Below, piece after piece: positions 12,760-24,562 of a DNA stretch of 64,000 nucleotides. The notes beneath the pieces were generated by a model. The model made no database searches, was not told where the DNA came from, and saw nothing but the letters and a program-made list of their open reading frames with translations. A program made the position numbers and the translations under genes. Origin of the DNA: Ichthyophthirius multifiliis (taxonomy: Eukaryota > Ciliophora > Oligohymenophorea > Hymenostomatida); NCBI RefSeq assembly GCF_000220395.1, contig NW_004086087.1, positions 79,410 to 143,409 on the forward strand, written 5' to 3'. Numbering within the stretch: the stretch's first letter is position 1; each line of letters opens with the position of its first letter.

Positions 12760-14713
12760 TTATGTTTTTAAATATTCTTTTTTATAACTTATAAATTTTT
12801 ATCATTATATGATTCTTATATTATAAAAACAATTAAAAAAAGATTTATATACCTATCATATACTTAACATTAATATTCTTTATTTTTTAATAATAATATA
12901 ACATTTTTATAATATTATAATCAATTTTTTTTTTTATTAAATAATATCTCTTATTATATCATAATAAAATATGATTCTTAATATCCGTAGAAAAAACTTA
13001 ATTTTCTTGTATTCATTTTTTTTTTACCTATATATATAATATCATATTTTAATAAATTATAGTCTCTTTATACTTATTGATCTTATTTTTAATTTATTGT
13101 TTAAATTTATTTTGTATTTAATCATCATATTTTTATTTAATCAAATAAAAATATTGTTATAGCTATTTAAAAGATTAGTCTTTTTTGATATTTTACATTT
13201 ATTGAATTTTTTCTTAGCCAAAAAATGAGAAATTTTAAGCTTAGTAAAATATTTTTAATCCGATATTTTTGAAATACTAGTATTATTTTTTATACTTAAG
13301 TAATATATTTATTAATTGTGTGATTTTTTAGTCTTTTTTGTTATTTTTGTTGTTGTTTTAATTATTTAATTTTATAATAACAAATATTTAATATATTGAA
13401 CATAATGGAGTCTTTTATTGTTAATGGAATGGATATCATAGAAAATGTAAACATTTTAAATTTATAGAGATATTCTGATCATTATTTTTATTTATATATG
13501 GGGAATATATGACTGAAAATGATATTTTTTTATTGAAATTTATTAATAGAAGGAATTTTAATTTAAATTAATGAAATAAGGATAAAGAAAACAAAAATAG
13601 AACAAAGCTAATATTTTGATACAGGAATTTAAAATGGTTGAAGTTTTTTTTAAAAACATTGCATTTTTATATTTAATTTTTTTATAAAAAATAAATTGAT
13701 TTCTTTTTTAAATAAATAAATCATAATAATTATTATATTAAATAAAAGAGAAAATAAAAATTAGAAAAAAATATATTCAAAAAAATATTATATTTTCAAA
13801 TTAAATATTATAATAAATTAAAATAATTAAAAAATACTATTATTAAATATTTAATAATATGAAATTAAATTTTTTTTATAATAATATATTGAATTTAATT
13901 TACATATTTTTTTTTAATTTAAAAAGATTTTTATAGATTTAAAAATATTTTAATTTTAGATTTTTATTAATAAATAAAAATATAAATAAATGATAATATG
14001 AAATATTATTTTAATATTCTATATATTTATAATATAAATGTAATTAATATTGACAAAATTATAAATTTATTTATGCTTTATAATAAAAATATCTTTATAT
14101 AATATTATATAAAAATATTTTTCTATTATAATTTTATAATTAAAAGTTACACAAACATATTAATATATTCTATTTTTTTATACACATAAAAAATAATTTT
14201 TTTTATATATATATATAAAATTAATTATTAATTATAAATTAATTTTTTTTTTATATTTTATAAATAAAAAAATATTCTATTATTAAATATAAATTAAAAT
14301 TACTCAAATTAATCAAATAATTAAAATTAAATATTATAATATATACTTTGAATATATTTTTAAAAACAATATTTTTATTTTCTTTGTTTCCGAATTAAAT
14401 AAATAAAAATCACAAATTTTATTGTTTTTAAAAAATTTAAAAGTCAAATATAAATATAAAGCATTCTGTTTAATAATTTAGTATTTATTATTTTAGATTA
14501 AGCTTTTTAAGTATTTATTTAATTTAATTTAAATATATAAATCAGGCAGAGAATATTAATTTAAAATATTGTATTCAAAAAATAATTTAATTTATTTAGA
14601 TATATTAAAAGATATATTCAATATAAAAAATTATTATATATAAAAAAATAAATCGTGTGTGTTTTTATTAAATTATAAAATGAAAATAATTTAATTAAAT
14701 CTTAATTTTATTA

Positions 14714-14926
14714 ATGGATTTTTTTTGTCGTCAATAAAGATATCCAAAAAGATTTGAACATTTATATCGATTTTGGTTATTTAATACTCTTATTTGCTTA
14801 TATATAAAAAATTATGTATCTGATGTATCTTTATAATTATTTTTTTTATTTATAATAATTAGAAAGAAAATACAGAATTAAAGAATAAAAATAAATAATA
14901 TTTTTTAATATTAAATAAAAAAATGA
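14714..14926 (+). CDS. Possible small ORF, 70 residues, unknown
   Basis: ATG to TGA in ciliate code, starting MDFFCRQQRYPKRFEH and continuing with LYRFWLFNTLICLYI. It contains Cys, Arg, Trp and Pro codons unlike the surrounding poly-A/T, which is the only reason to list it. The last third is low-complexity and may be non-coding. No family is recognised and no neighbouring exon joins it convincingly. Confidence 0.25.
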
Positions 14927-15873
14927 AAAAATAATTATTATAATTATTCATTAATGTTTAAAATTTATAGGAAAAAAAAAAAAATTATATCTAAATATAA
15001 AAAATAATACGAAGTAATTATCATTAAAATTAATATATTTATAAAATCTTTTTTATATATTTATTTTAAATAAAAAAAATGATTAAATCTTATTATGTAT
15101 ATATAAAAAAAAATTTGTTCTTTATATGAATAAATATTAAAAAAATATATATAAAAAATAGATATAAATTTAATATATTTTAAAATAAGATATAATAAAA
15201 ATTTATAAATATTGAAAATATAAAATAAAAAAAAAATATATAAAAAAAATAATATATATATATATATATAAATAATTAAATTTTTTTTACATTACATATT
15301 ATACTTTTAATAATTTATTTATTATATTTTTTTATAAATATTTTATTTTATTTTATTATCTTATTTTTATTTAATTTTATTTTAGATAAATTTTTTAAGC
15401 TTTTTAATTTTTTTTATGTATTTATTTTATTTTGAAAAAATTCTTAGTATAATATTTTTTTTATTATTTAAATATTTCATTTGTAAGTATCACATCTAAA
15501 ATTTATTTTTTTATATATAATTTTACAAATTATTATGTTTTTAATTATATAGATTTTTATTTTTAAATATATAATTTATTGTTTTTTTATTATTATTTTT
15601 CTATATATATATTTTTTTTATATTAGAATTAGTATTTTTAAAAACATAGAAAATTCATTAATATTTATTTATGTTATCTTCACTTATTTTTATAATGAAT
15701 TTTTTTTGAAGAATCAAAAAAATTATTTTTTATATTTAAAAAATATATAATAATAATATATTATTAACTAAAATTTAATTTTTTTATTAAAAATAATAAA
15801 TAAATAAAAATAATTAAATAAGTTTTATTTTCTTAATAAAAAATAAAATATTTAAAAAAAATAAAATATTAGA

Positions 15874-16865
15874 ATGTATTATACTTAATCCTAACCATAA
15901 TAATAAAATATAAACATTTAAGAAAATATAGGTTTAACCCCTAATTATAATACTAATTATTAATAAAGACCATAATTATAACAAAATTAAATTTCATCAT
16001 ATTCTATTCCTGTAATAAACTAATAAAAATCCACATTTTAATAATCATACTTATCCCCAATAAAACAAAGTAAAAAATAAAAACAAAAATATAAACAATA
16101 AATAAATAGTATATGGTTCTCCTAACCATACATAATTATATGAAAGCAATATACCTATAATATCATAACAATATCCTATTTAAATAGAAAATACTTTTTA
16201 TTAACCTGAATATGTATAATATTAATAGCATTAAGATTATCCGAGTATATATACTGATGATTCAATCAACAAAACAAGGCTTTATATATTAAAGAATGAT
16301 ATATAAAGAGACTAGAATTATTTTTATGATGATAATTTGACTATTCCAGGACATGGAACATATAAGAAATATTAATTATACCTAAGAGAATCGGAGAATA
16401 AAGAAAATGAAGTTGAAAATAAAAACTAATAAAATGAAATGAGTAACTATAGTTTTTTTATGAATATTTTAGAAATATCAAAAATCGAATCAGAAATAGA
16501 ATTAAAAAAAAATAAATTAATTGAATAAAATGACTTCAATATCCCTACTTTTTTTAAATATTTTGATAAAAATAATTCTTAGAAAGTCTCTATTTATGAA
16601 TTTTCTTAATTATAAGATACACTAGGTTTATCTTTTAAATAAAACTAAATTGAACAAATTTATAAAAGAGTTATTGATTATAATAGCAAAGATACTTTAA
16701 TAGAGTAAAAATTTATTAATAAATTTCTGTTTTTTATTTGTATATAAAAATAATAATAGTTACACATCTTTTCAAACATTATTGTTGCCTTATTTAAATA
16801 CTAATATTAATTAAAAAATAACATCTGAAAAATATATATAAGTAGATATATAAATATATATATAA

Positions 16866-16929
<64 letters not shown>

Positions 16930-18083
16930 AAATTTATTTATATTATATTTTATAATAGAATCCTAGCTCATATACATTAGAATTATTTTAAGATTTAATG
17001 AAAAGTATGAATGAAAGTGAAAGTTTAATAAATAACTTAAGAATTAATTTAGTAAATAAAGGTAATAAAGTTTCTTAATATTTCAAAGAAATTGACGATT
17101 CCTAAAACGGTAAAATAAGTCCTACTGAATTAGAATAAGCTTTGTAAAAATATAGTTAAGTAATAACTCAATTTTAAGTAAGTGTTTTATTTAAAAGAAT
17201 TGCAAAAACGAATTATATTTCAATCGATTTATATTAATTTGAAATGTTTTGTTATGGGAGCGATTCAAATAGGATTTTATTAAAGAAAAATTTTAATAAA
17301 AATTAATAACTAAATAATAATTAATAAAATAATAGTACAAATGATAGCATTACTAATTAAAGATAAAAACTTATGATAGGTATTTAAATATATATATATA
17401 TAATTAATTAATTAATTAATTAAAAGATAAAAATAGTTTTGAAGATTAATTTTTTATTATACTTTAAGAAAATTGTAAAATTGAAAAAGAAATTATTATG
17501 TTACAAAACATTTTATTTTAAAATTCTAACTTTGACATAAATTTACTTTTTTCTTTATTTAATCCTTAAAATAAAGAAGATATTAACCCTTATGACTTCA
17601 CAAACACATTAAAAGAATATTTTCTAATACCTCTGTTAGAATATGCAGATTGCATTTTTATTTTCTTAGATTCTAAGGACCAAGAACACTAAAAGGGAGA
17701 CTTACGTTTGATGATTTTTGCTCTTTAATAAATTATTAGTAAAAAAATATTAATCAATTAAAAAAAAGGAATCTAAATTTGAATAAATTAGACTAAGAAA
17801 CCAATAATTAGCTAACAAGATTATTCAAATTACACTTAAATAATGAAGTTATTTTCAACAATTTAAAAAGGGATTTGCTCAATAAGAAAGTTTCATATGA
17901 AAATTTATTTAGGAAAATTTGTAAAGATAAATAATACGCAGAAATATTGATTTTGATAATATTATGAGATAATATGGATCAAATCAAGATTTCATATACC
18001 ATAGTTAAACTTTTTCTAGATTTGATATTAATAAAGAAAATATAATTACTTTTTAAAATTTTAAAAAAATTTTATTGATGTGA
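15874..18083 (+). CDS. EF-hand (calcium-binding) protein, Gln/Asn-rich N-terminus
   Basis: ATG 15874, TGA 18081-18083. The N-terminal 100 or so residues are Gln/Asn/Pro-rich (TPNYNTNYQQRPQ). Then come EF-hand-like segments: FFKYFDKNNSQKVSIYEF, YFKEIDDSQNGKISPTELEQ (the best match, DDSQNGKISPTE loop) and later degenerate ones (FDINKENIITFQ). Introns: a TA-rich one ending at 16958 (donor uncertain, about 16735-16830) and 17380-17426 (47 bp). Frame changes are needed near 16060-16100, near 17742 (A7 run, one A short) and near 17943 (one A short); with these the domain order is continuous. A calmodulin-like Ca2+ sensor or centrin-type scaffold is possible; the number of functional loops is uncertain. 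It converges on the NEK gene, stops 232 bp apart. Confidence 0.7.
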
Positions 18084-18315
18084 AAATTTATATATTTATA
18101 TATATATTAATATATATATGTATATTTATATATATACATAATTATTTTTGAAATTTCTTTTATAAATATAAAATCTTTTTAAAAAAAGAATTTAAAATAT
18201 ATTATTTTATGTTTTTCTAAAAATATAAATAAAAATTTATTATTAAATATAAATAGTTTTTTTAATTTTGTATTATTAAAAAATTTTAAATATAATATTT
18301 TTATACAATTTAAAA

Positions 18316-18853
18316 TCAATAATATTATTATTTTAAGTAATTTTATTTATATTTATTTAGTATTTCATAAATTTGATTTTTTTTTTATTTAAGTTTTATA
18401 AGATTATTAACGTTTTTTATTTTTATTACATTTACATTTTTAGTATTTTCGCCTGAAACACTTCTATTGTTTTTATTTCTTAGATTAATGCTAATAAAAC
18501 TTTTATCAGTTTTTATTTATTTTTAATTAGTTAAATTAGGTATTATTTTATTTACACTATTTTATTTTATCTAATTAATTTTATTTTTAAATAAATTAAC
18601 GATATTTTTACTTTTATTTTATTAAAATTTTTGTAATAATAATTATTGATAATTTTAATTATTACTTCCATAAAATTTTTTTATATTATTTTTATAAATA
18701 ATATCACTTTTATTTCCTAAATCACTGCTTATATTTTTTTTTTCATTTTCAAAAGAAATACAACATTTCTATTAAGAATATTGTGAAGAAGGTAGTAAAT
18801 TTTTAAGTTAAAATAAATTATTTTAAATTTTTATTGTTTTTAGTAATAAATGC

Positions 18854-18899
<46 letters not shown>

Positions 18900-19872
18900 C
18901 ATTATTATTATTATTATTATTATCTTTATTATCTTTATTATTACTTTTTATATTAATTAATTTTCTTCCTCTCAATTATTTTTAATTATTATTTTTTTAT
19001 ATAACTTAATTTTCCATTTATTTTAATATTTCTAAATCTTTTATTTTTTTCTAAATAATTTATGAATTTAAAATATCTTCACATGTAGGCCTTTTTTCTG
19101 GATTTTTTTTTAATAAACTATTTATAAAAACAGCTAATTCTTCACTATAACTTTCTGGTATTTTTTTGTAATCTTCTTTAGTAATTTTATTAAATAATTC
19201 ATCCATATTTTTGCCTTTAAACGGTGGTTTAAGTGTACATAACTCATAAACTATACATCCTAGACTCCAAATATCGCTTTTTAAATTATAAGGGATTTAT
19301 TTCCAAACTTCTGGACTTGCATAATAAGGAGTTCCTGTCTAAGTTTTTAAAAACCCATTTTTATCTTAAATTTATTTTGATACATTTAAGTCTCCAATCA
19401 TTAACTTTCTCTCTTCTTTATCTAAGAAAATATTCGCCGATTTTAAATCTCTATGTGCTATATTTAAATTATGTAAAGCTTTTAATCCATTTGTTAATTA
19501 TATAATGCAATTCCATATAAATTTTTCTGAAATAAATTCTCCTTTTTTTTGCGTCGAACGAATTTTTTTAGATAAATCGCCCCCAGGTGCATATTCCATA
19601 ATTATACATAATTAATTTATTTTATCATCAAATATAGCTTATTTATATGATATTATATTTGGATTTTATATTGAAGCTAAAAAACGGATTTCGTTTAGGG
19701 CATTTTATTACTCTTTAAGTGATAAGTTTGACATTTTTATCTTTTTTAAAGCATATTCAGTATTATCTTAATGACGTTTTATTAAATATACAGAACTAAA
19801 TGAACCTTTGCCTAATTTTTATATGATTTAAAACTTTTTTAATTCTGGATGCTAAAAATAATCATTTTGCAT
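18316..19872 (-). CDS. NIMA-related (NEK) Ser/Thr protein kinase
   Basis: Single uninterrupted frame of 518 residues, ATG 19872 to TGA 18318-18316. Motifs: LGKGSFSSVYL (about 20-30), YALKKI (Lys 43 or 44), IMEYAPGGDLSKKI, HRDLKSANIF, then GDLNVSK where most kinases have DFG, and GTPYYASPEVW, SDIWSLGC and KRPTCEDIL. The overall pattern (PGGDL, HRDLKxxNIF, TPYYxSPE) is NEK. DLN in place of DFG is known in some NEK members and keeps the metal-binding Asp. The C-terminus is Asn-rich, encoded partly by an (ATT)n tract, and ends QQYY. NEKs act in cilium length control and cell division; ciliates carry expanded sets. Confidence 0.88.
18854..18940. repeat. (TTA)n repeat coding poly-Asn in NEK tail
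   Basis: Trinucleotide repeat, read on the minus strand as AAT/GAT codons, giving a run of Asn with occasional Asp/Lys in the kinase tail. Confidence 0.9.
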
Positions 19873-20717
19873 TATTTTTTATTTAAATATGTATATATTT
19901 TTATATATTTCTATTTTCAAAAATATGTATTGTTATTATTTTTAACAGATTTTTTATTTTATTTTAATTAATAATTTTAATTATTTATATTCTTAAATTT
20001 TATAAATAACTTTAATTATATATATACTTATTTTTTTAAGTATTATTAAATTGATAAACTAGTATTTAATTTAGATATTTAATAGAATAAATTTTATTAT
20101 TAAAAATAAAAATATAACTATTAATTTATTACTAATTATTAATATTAAACATTAATATAAATTTAATACCAATAGTATTTATTTATATAAAAAAATATTA
20201 ATTATATTATATTTTAAATAGAATAGTTAATAATTTATTTTTTAAATAATTATTATTTATATAAAAATTTTTATGTAATATTTCAAAAATAAATCTTAAA
20301 TTAAAAATAAAATAAAATTTTAGAATATTATAAAAATAGATAATCTTACTTTTAGTAAATTTATTTTTTTAAAGATATTTTGCGAATATTTATTTTTATT
20401 TATTATCATATATTATAATGATATTTTTTTTACTTTTATTATTTTATGCATTCATTTATGCATTTTACTTTTTTATTTTATGGACACATTTTTTAAAAAA
20501 ATTAAATAAATATTTTATATATAATCAGTTTAAATTTAAGTAATAATTAATTAATTTAATCCACAACAAAAAATAGTAATTAAAAATAAGATTAATAAAT
20601 GAATTCGCTTTAATGCGTATTAATTTAATTATTTTTTTAAAAAAAGTTTTTATTAAAAAGTAAATAAAATAAACAATAAATTAAAAAAATAAAAAAAAAT
20701 AGAAAAATAAATAAATA
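19873..20717. other. Divergent intergenic region
   Basis: About 845 bp between the start of the NEK gene (minus) and the start of the next plus-strand gene, so both promoters should lie here. Nothing but AT-rich sequence and short palindromic TA/AT runs is seen. Confidence 0.5.
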
Positions 20718-21428
20718 ATGAATTCAGAAAATAATGTTAATAATAAATATATACCATTTATTATAAAAAGAAATTATCCGAGAAAGCTCCAAATAAATAC
20801 AGAAATCTAGTAAATAAAATATGGTTTTATTACAGAATTAGACAACCTAGAACGACGAAAAAGATTTTTATAAAGTTTAAAAAATATGACTTATAAAAAT
20901 ATTACTAATAATCAGCTATTATATCAAACTCCAAACAAAAAGCATTTATTTTATGATTAAATTAAAAATAATAAAGGAAAAAATTCTAAAAAATCAAAAA
21001 TAGAAACCGCTAAATGTTTTTAATTATGTAATAATAGTAAAATAAAGATTATTAAAATAATTATAAATATATATATATATATAAATAAAAATTTAGCTTG
21101 TAAAGATTTAGAAGAGACTAAATATACTTTAAGTGAATCGCATAGAATAAACTCAAATAAATCAATTAAAAAAGATAATTAAAATTTTGAAAGCTATAAT
21201 CAAGATAATACTGATTATTTAATAAACTAAAAAAACTATGATAATATAGAATAAAATCAAATAGTTAGTAACCCTTAAGAAGATTATTTTAATATAAATT
21301 TTAACTGCGAAAACTACTTTAATTAGCTAGATAATTCAAATAATAGTTAGTTTTATTTTTATTAATATAATTAAAATAACTCTAATAAGAATAATTTTAT
21401 TTTTGAAAATATTTTAAATGATATATGA
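20718..21428 (+). CDS. Unknown protein, 213 residues
   Basis: ATG 20718, TGA 21426-21428, one TA-containing intron at 21028-21096 (69 bp, phase 1); exon lengths sum to 214 codons exactly. The N-terminal half is basic and Gln/Asn-moderate (IPFIIKRNYPRKLQIN, then GFITELDNLERRKRFLQ) and looks folded. The C-terminal half is Asn/Ser/Gln-rich and acidic (DYFNINFNCENYFNQLDN). No signal peptide, membrane segment or catalytic motif is recognised. Function unknown. Confidence 0.65.
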
Positions 21429-22016
21429 TAATATTTTTGATTGACATTTATATTTTTCTAAAAAAAATGGCTTTTTATACTTTTTTTTAAAAATGTCTTA
21501 GTTAAAATATATATATAAATATACATGTATAACATTTTTTAATTTTAAAAAAATAATATTTTATTTATTTTTTAAACATTATATTGTTAAAATTATAATT
21601 TTGTCAATTTTATTTTTAAAAAAAGCCTAATTTTATGATATTTTTTTTTAGTTAAGAAAACTATAAAAAATTAAAAATTCATAATAAAATAAATATAAAT
21701 AAAAATATATATATCAATTATTAAAATAAAGGTAATAAAGAATAATTATATCTATTATTTTAAAATTTTCTAATATCAATTTTAATATATTTAATTTAAT
21801 TAATTATATAATGTTAAAAATATTAATTTTAAATTACTATTAAAGTATTTTTTTGCTAAAAAAAAATACAATATAATTGATTTTCTTATTTTAAACAAAA
21901 TAATTAGTAAATAATTATATTATATTAATTTTATTTTTTAAATAAAATATATATTTAATTTGTTATGAGTTTTTTAATTAAAATAAATAAAAATAAAATG
22001 TGAAAAGAAAAATAAA

Positions 22017-22069
<53 letters not shown>

Positions 22070-22122
22070 CATATACAATTATTTATATTTATTAATTATT
22101 TAATTTTATTGAATATAATATA
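21429..22122. other. AT-rich convergent spacer
   Basis: Between the stops of the orphan gene and the PACRG-like gene. Contains a TA tract at 22024-22066 and no coding signal. Confidence 0.55.
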
Positions 22123-22452
22123 TCATATACTCATATAAATTGGTATAGATGATTTTAAAATTTATAAAGCCCTTTATCCCTTATTAAAATAATTTAAATT
22201 AATTTAAAAAAAAAAAAAAATACGCCATTTTATTCTAATTTTCTAAGAACTATTTATATTTTATCTTCAAATTTTCTAAATTTATAGAATAAAAATAATT
22301 AAAAATATTAAAATAATAAATAATACTTTTTTTTCATTTATTTAATAAGGACCTAAAGTAAATGCTTTAGATAATCATTTAACTATTCATTTACCATATC
22401 TGATAATCTCCTTAAAAATAAAAAATAAATAAAAAAATATAAATATTAAATT

Positions 22453-22499
<47 letters not shown>

Positions 22500-23225
22500 T
22501 TACATTAAAACATTTAATGAATTTTCAATATTTTATTAATTTTGATGATTTAATGCATTTTTTAAAGGCCAAATTAATTTAATTACAATAGGCTTAATTT
22601 TTTCCTCTGCGTTCTAAATTAAAATACATATAATTTAAATATTTCTATTTAAAAATTTAAATAATACATTTTATTTAAGTAATTAATCTACGCAATTATA
22701 GGCTATGAAATTATAAGGATGTTTATCTTCAGAAAGACCTTCGAAACACGTTATTAATAAAGAATCAAAAGATATCACTTAAAAATATATTAGAATTAAT
22801 TTAAATATTTTTTTTACTATTCAAATCTATTTCTTTATTCCATTTTATTTCCATTTTTGTATTATTATAATTTAATTTACAAGGTATTCCTCCTGCATTA
22901 TAAATATAAGAAAATTTATTACTAATTTTAGATATTTTTTTTTAGTAAATATTATTTATTTTTTATACTTCGTTTGTCTTGTAAAAATATCATAAGTTTT
23001 TATTTAAGTAAATTTAGATGAAGGCTTTGTTAAGAATATATTTTAATTTTTACTATAAGGACTTTATTATTATTCCTCTTAAAATAATTATTTTTTCTTA
23101 ACTTTTAAAAAACAAATAAACAGATTAATATTTACATTCATAATATTTAAATTAAATATACTTTTTTCTGATTTTGTTATTTCTTTTATTGTAAAAGAAG
23201 TTAATTTTGGAGATTTAGAAAACAT
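22123..23225 (-). CDS. PACRG-like: PACRG-like ciliary microtubule protein
   Basis: ATG 23225, TGA 22125-22123; seven exons with introns on the minus strand at 23135-23097, 22817-22778, 22667-22614, 22503-22411 (contains a TA tract), 22326-22276 and 22223-22180, all GT..AG. The assembled 260-residue protein follows the PACRG domain throughout: YIYNAGGIPCKLNY (like FYDRGDFPI), CFEGLSEDKHPYNFIA (like FFDGLxExxxPYxFxA), KLIWPLKNALNHQNQ (like PIKNALNxRN), LSDMVNEQLNDYLKHLL (like SxDMVGxALVPYYRxLL) and NGGQRALQILKSSIPIY (like GGxxAxxxIKxxxPTY). PACRG sits in the inner junction between A- and B-tubules of doublet microtubules. One base is missing in an A9 run of the coding strand (22935-22943). Strong call because exon ends and domain order agree independently. 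Confidence 0.85.
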
Positions 23226-23548
23226 TTTTTTATTTATGAAAAATATTTTTTTTTGTTAAGTTTTTTATTTATTAATAAATAAATATTTATTTATTGTTTT
23301 GTTAAGTATATTTTGTGGCATTTTAAATAATATTTTTATTTTTTAAATTTAATTAAAATATTATCTCATACGATAATTTAATTAATAAAATATTTCAACA
23401 ATAAAAAAATATTTTATATTAAATACATATAAATTTTCTACAAAAAAAAAAAAAAAAAATTCTTATAATATTTATATATAAAAAACATTCAACTTATAAA
23501 AATATAAATTAATTCCTAATTGAAAAAATAAAATATAAATAAATGCTT
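23226..23548. other. Intergenic spacer
   Basis: About 320 bp, AT-rich, between the PACRG-like start and the DMT transporter stop. No feature seen. Confidence 0.5.
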
Positions 23549-24562
23549 TCATTTTTTAACAATAAGATTATAAAGTCCAAAAAAAGTAGTAGCCAAGCCC
23601 ATAATCTCAACTAAATCTGGATATTTTTAATAATAAAAAATATTAAAGATATACGAATAAAAAACCGAACAATAAATAGTTAAAGAATATCTTGGTTTAT
23701 CTTTCGCAACTACAGTTCCATGAATAAAAATTAGAGAACTAACGTAGGCAGGAAAACCACATAATATAAAAGCTAACATATATAGATAAAGATTTGGAAA
23801 AGTTATATTTTTAAAATTTAAAATCATTAAAAGTACACTAAAAACTACTAATAAAAATCCCATAGAGAAATTTATTTATACTGAATTTAGACTGGGAGCA
23901 TATTTTATAAGTAAAACACCATAAGCCCATATTCCATTTATTAGAAAGAGTCCTAAAGCAATTATAATTTGAAAAAAACTCAAAAAATCACCACTGCTAT
24001 TATTATTATTTTAAATTTTGTTAAAAGTAATTAAATCGATAAAAAATTAAGGGCTTGTGACCATAATTATACCTAATAAACTTAAAAACATTAACAATAT
24101 ATCTTTTCGTCTAATTCTTTATTTAAAAACTAAAAAATTAATCACAAATACCCAAATCGGACCTATATTTTTTATTATAAATACTATATTTAAAGGTAGG
24201 TATTGTATTGAATATACAATATATAAATTTAGAAAACTCATTATTATACCTCTGCTAACTGAAATTAAAAATAAATTATTTTTATATGTCAAGTCTATTT
24301 TGTGTGTTTAGGAAATTATAAAAGATCCAATAAATGTGGCTATACCTCTTAAATAAATGGCAAATGCAAAATCTATGTTTTTATTTAGTTTTAAAAATAC
24401 ACTGGATAAAAAAAACAAAAACTCGGCGAAAAAACCAAAAAAATATTCTTTTATGGGTGTACTTTAAGCAATTTTACATACTATTGTCGATATTATTTTA
24501 AAAATTTGTTCTAGTCTTTAAATTATTTAACAAGAGTATTAGTATAAAATTTATATATTCAT
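23549..24562 (-). CDS. Drug/metabolite transporter (DMT/EamA-type) membrane protein
   Basis: Intronless, 337 residues, ATG 24562 to TGA 23551-23549. About ten hydrophobic segments separated by short loops, e.g. FAIYLRGIATFIGSFII, LFLISVSRGIIMSFLNLY, LLMFLSLLGIIMVTSP, FLSFFQIIIALGLFLING, MGFLLVVFSVLLMIL and YLYMLAFILCGFPAYV. Motifs such as SRG before helix 3, IGPIWVFVINFLVFKQR (like the EamA GPxxxxxxxxLxLKER pattern) and LGLFLINGIWAYGVLLIKY support EamA/DMT, as in nucleotide-sugar or plant-type transporters. Substrate cannot be told. It follows the same strand as the PACRG-like gene. Confidence 0.78.

Larger units (their letters stand above)
12462..15873. other. Long AT-rich gene-poor interval
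   Basis: About 3.4 kb, mostly poly-A/T, with a TA tract at 12711-12755. Three weak coding-like islands occur. One is on the minus strand, 13330 down to the TGA at 13141 (Lys-rich, e.g. FLAKKKFNKCKISKKTNLL). A 34-codon plus-strand frame starts at 13405. The 71-codon frame at 14714 is listed separately. The rest shows no codon pattern. Confidence 0.55.

Noticed and set aside
13405-13509. 34-codon frame starting MESFIVNGMDII
   Set aside because: Too short, no partner exon and no conservation evidence; a transposase-like look of the other frame was not sustained.
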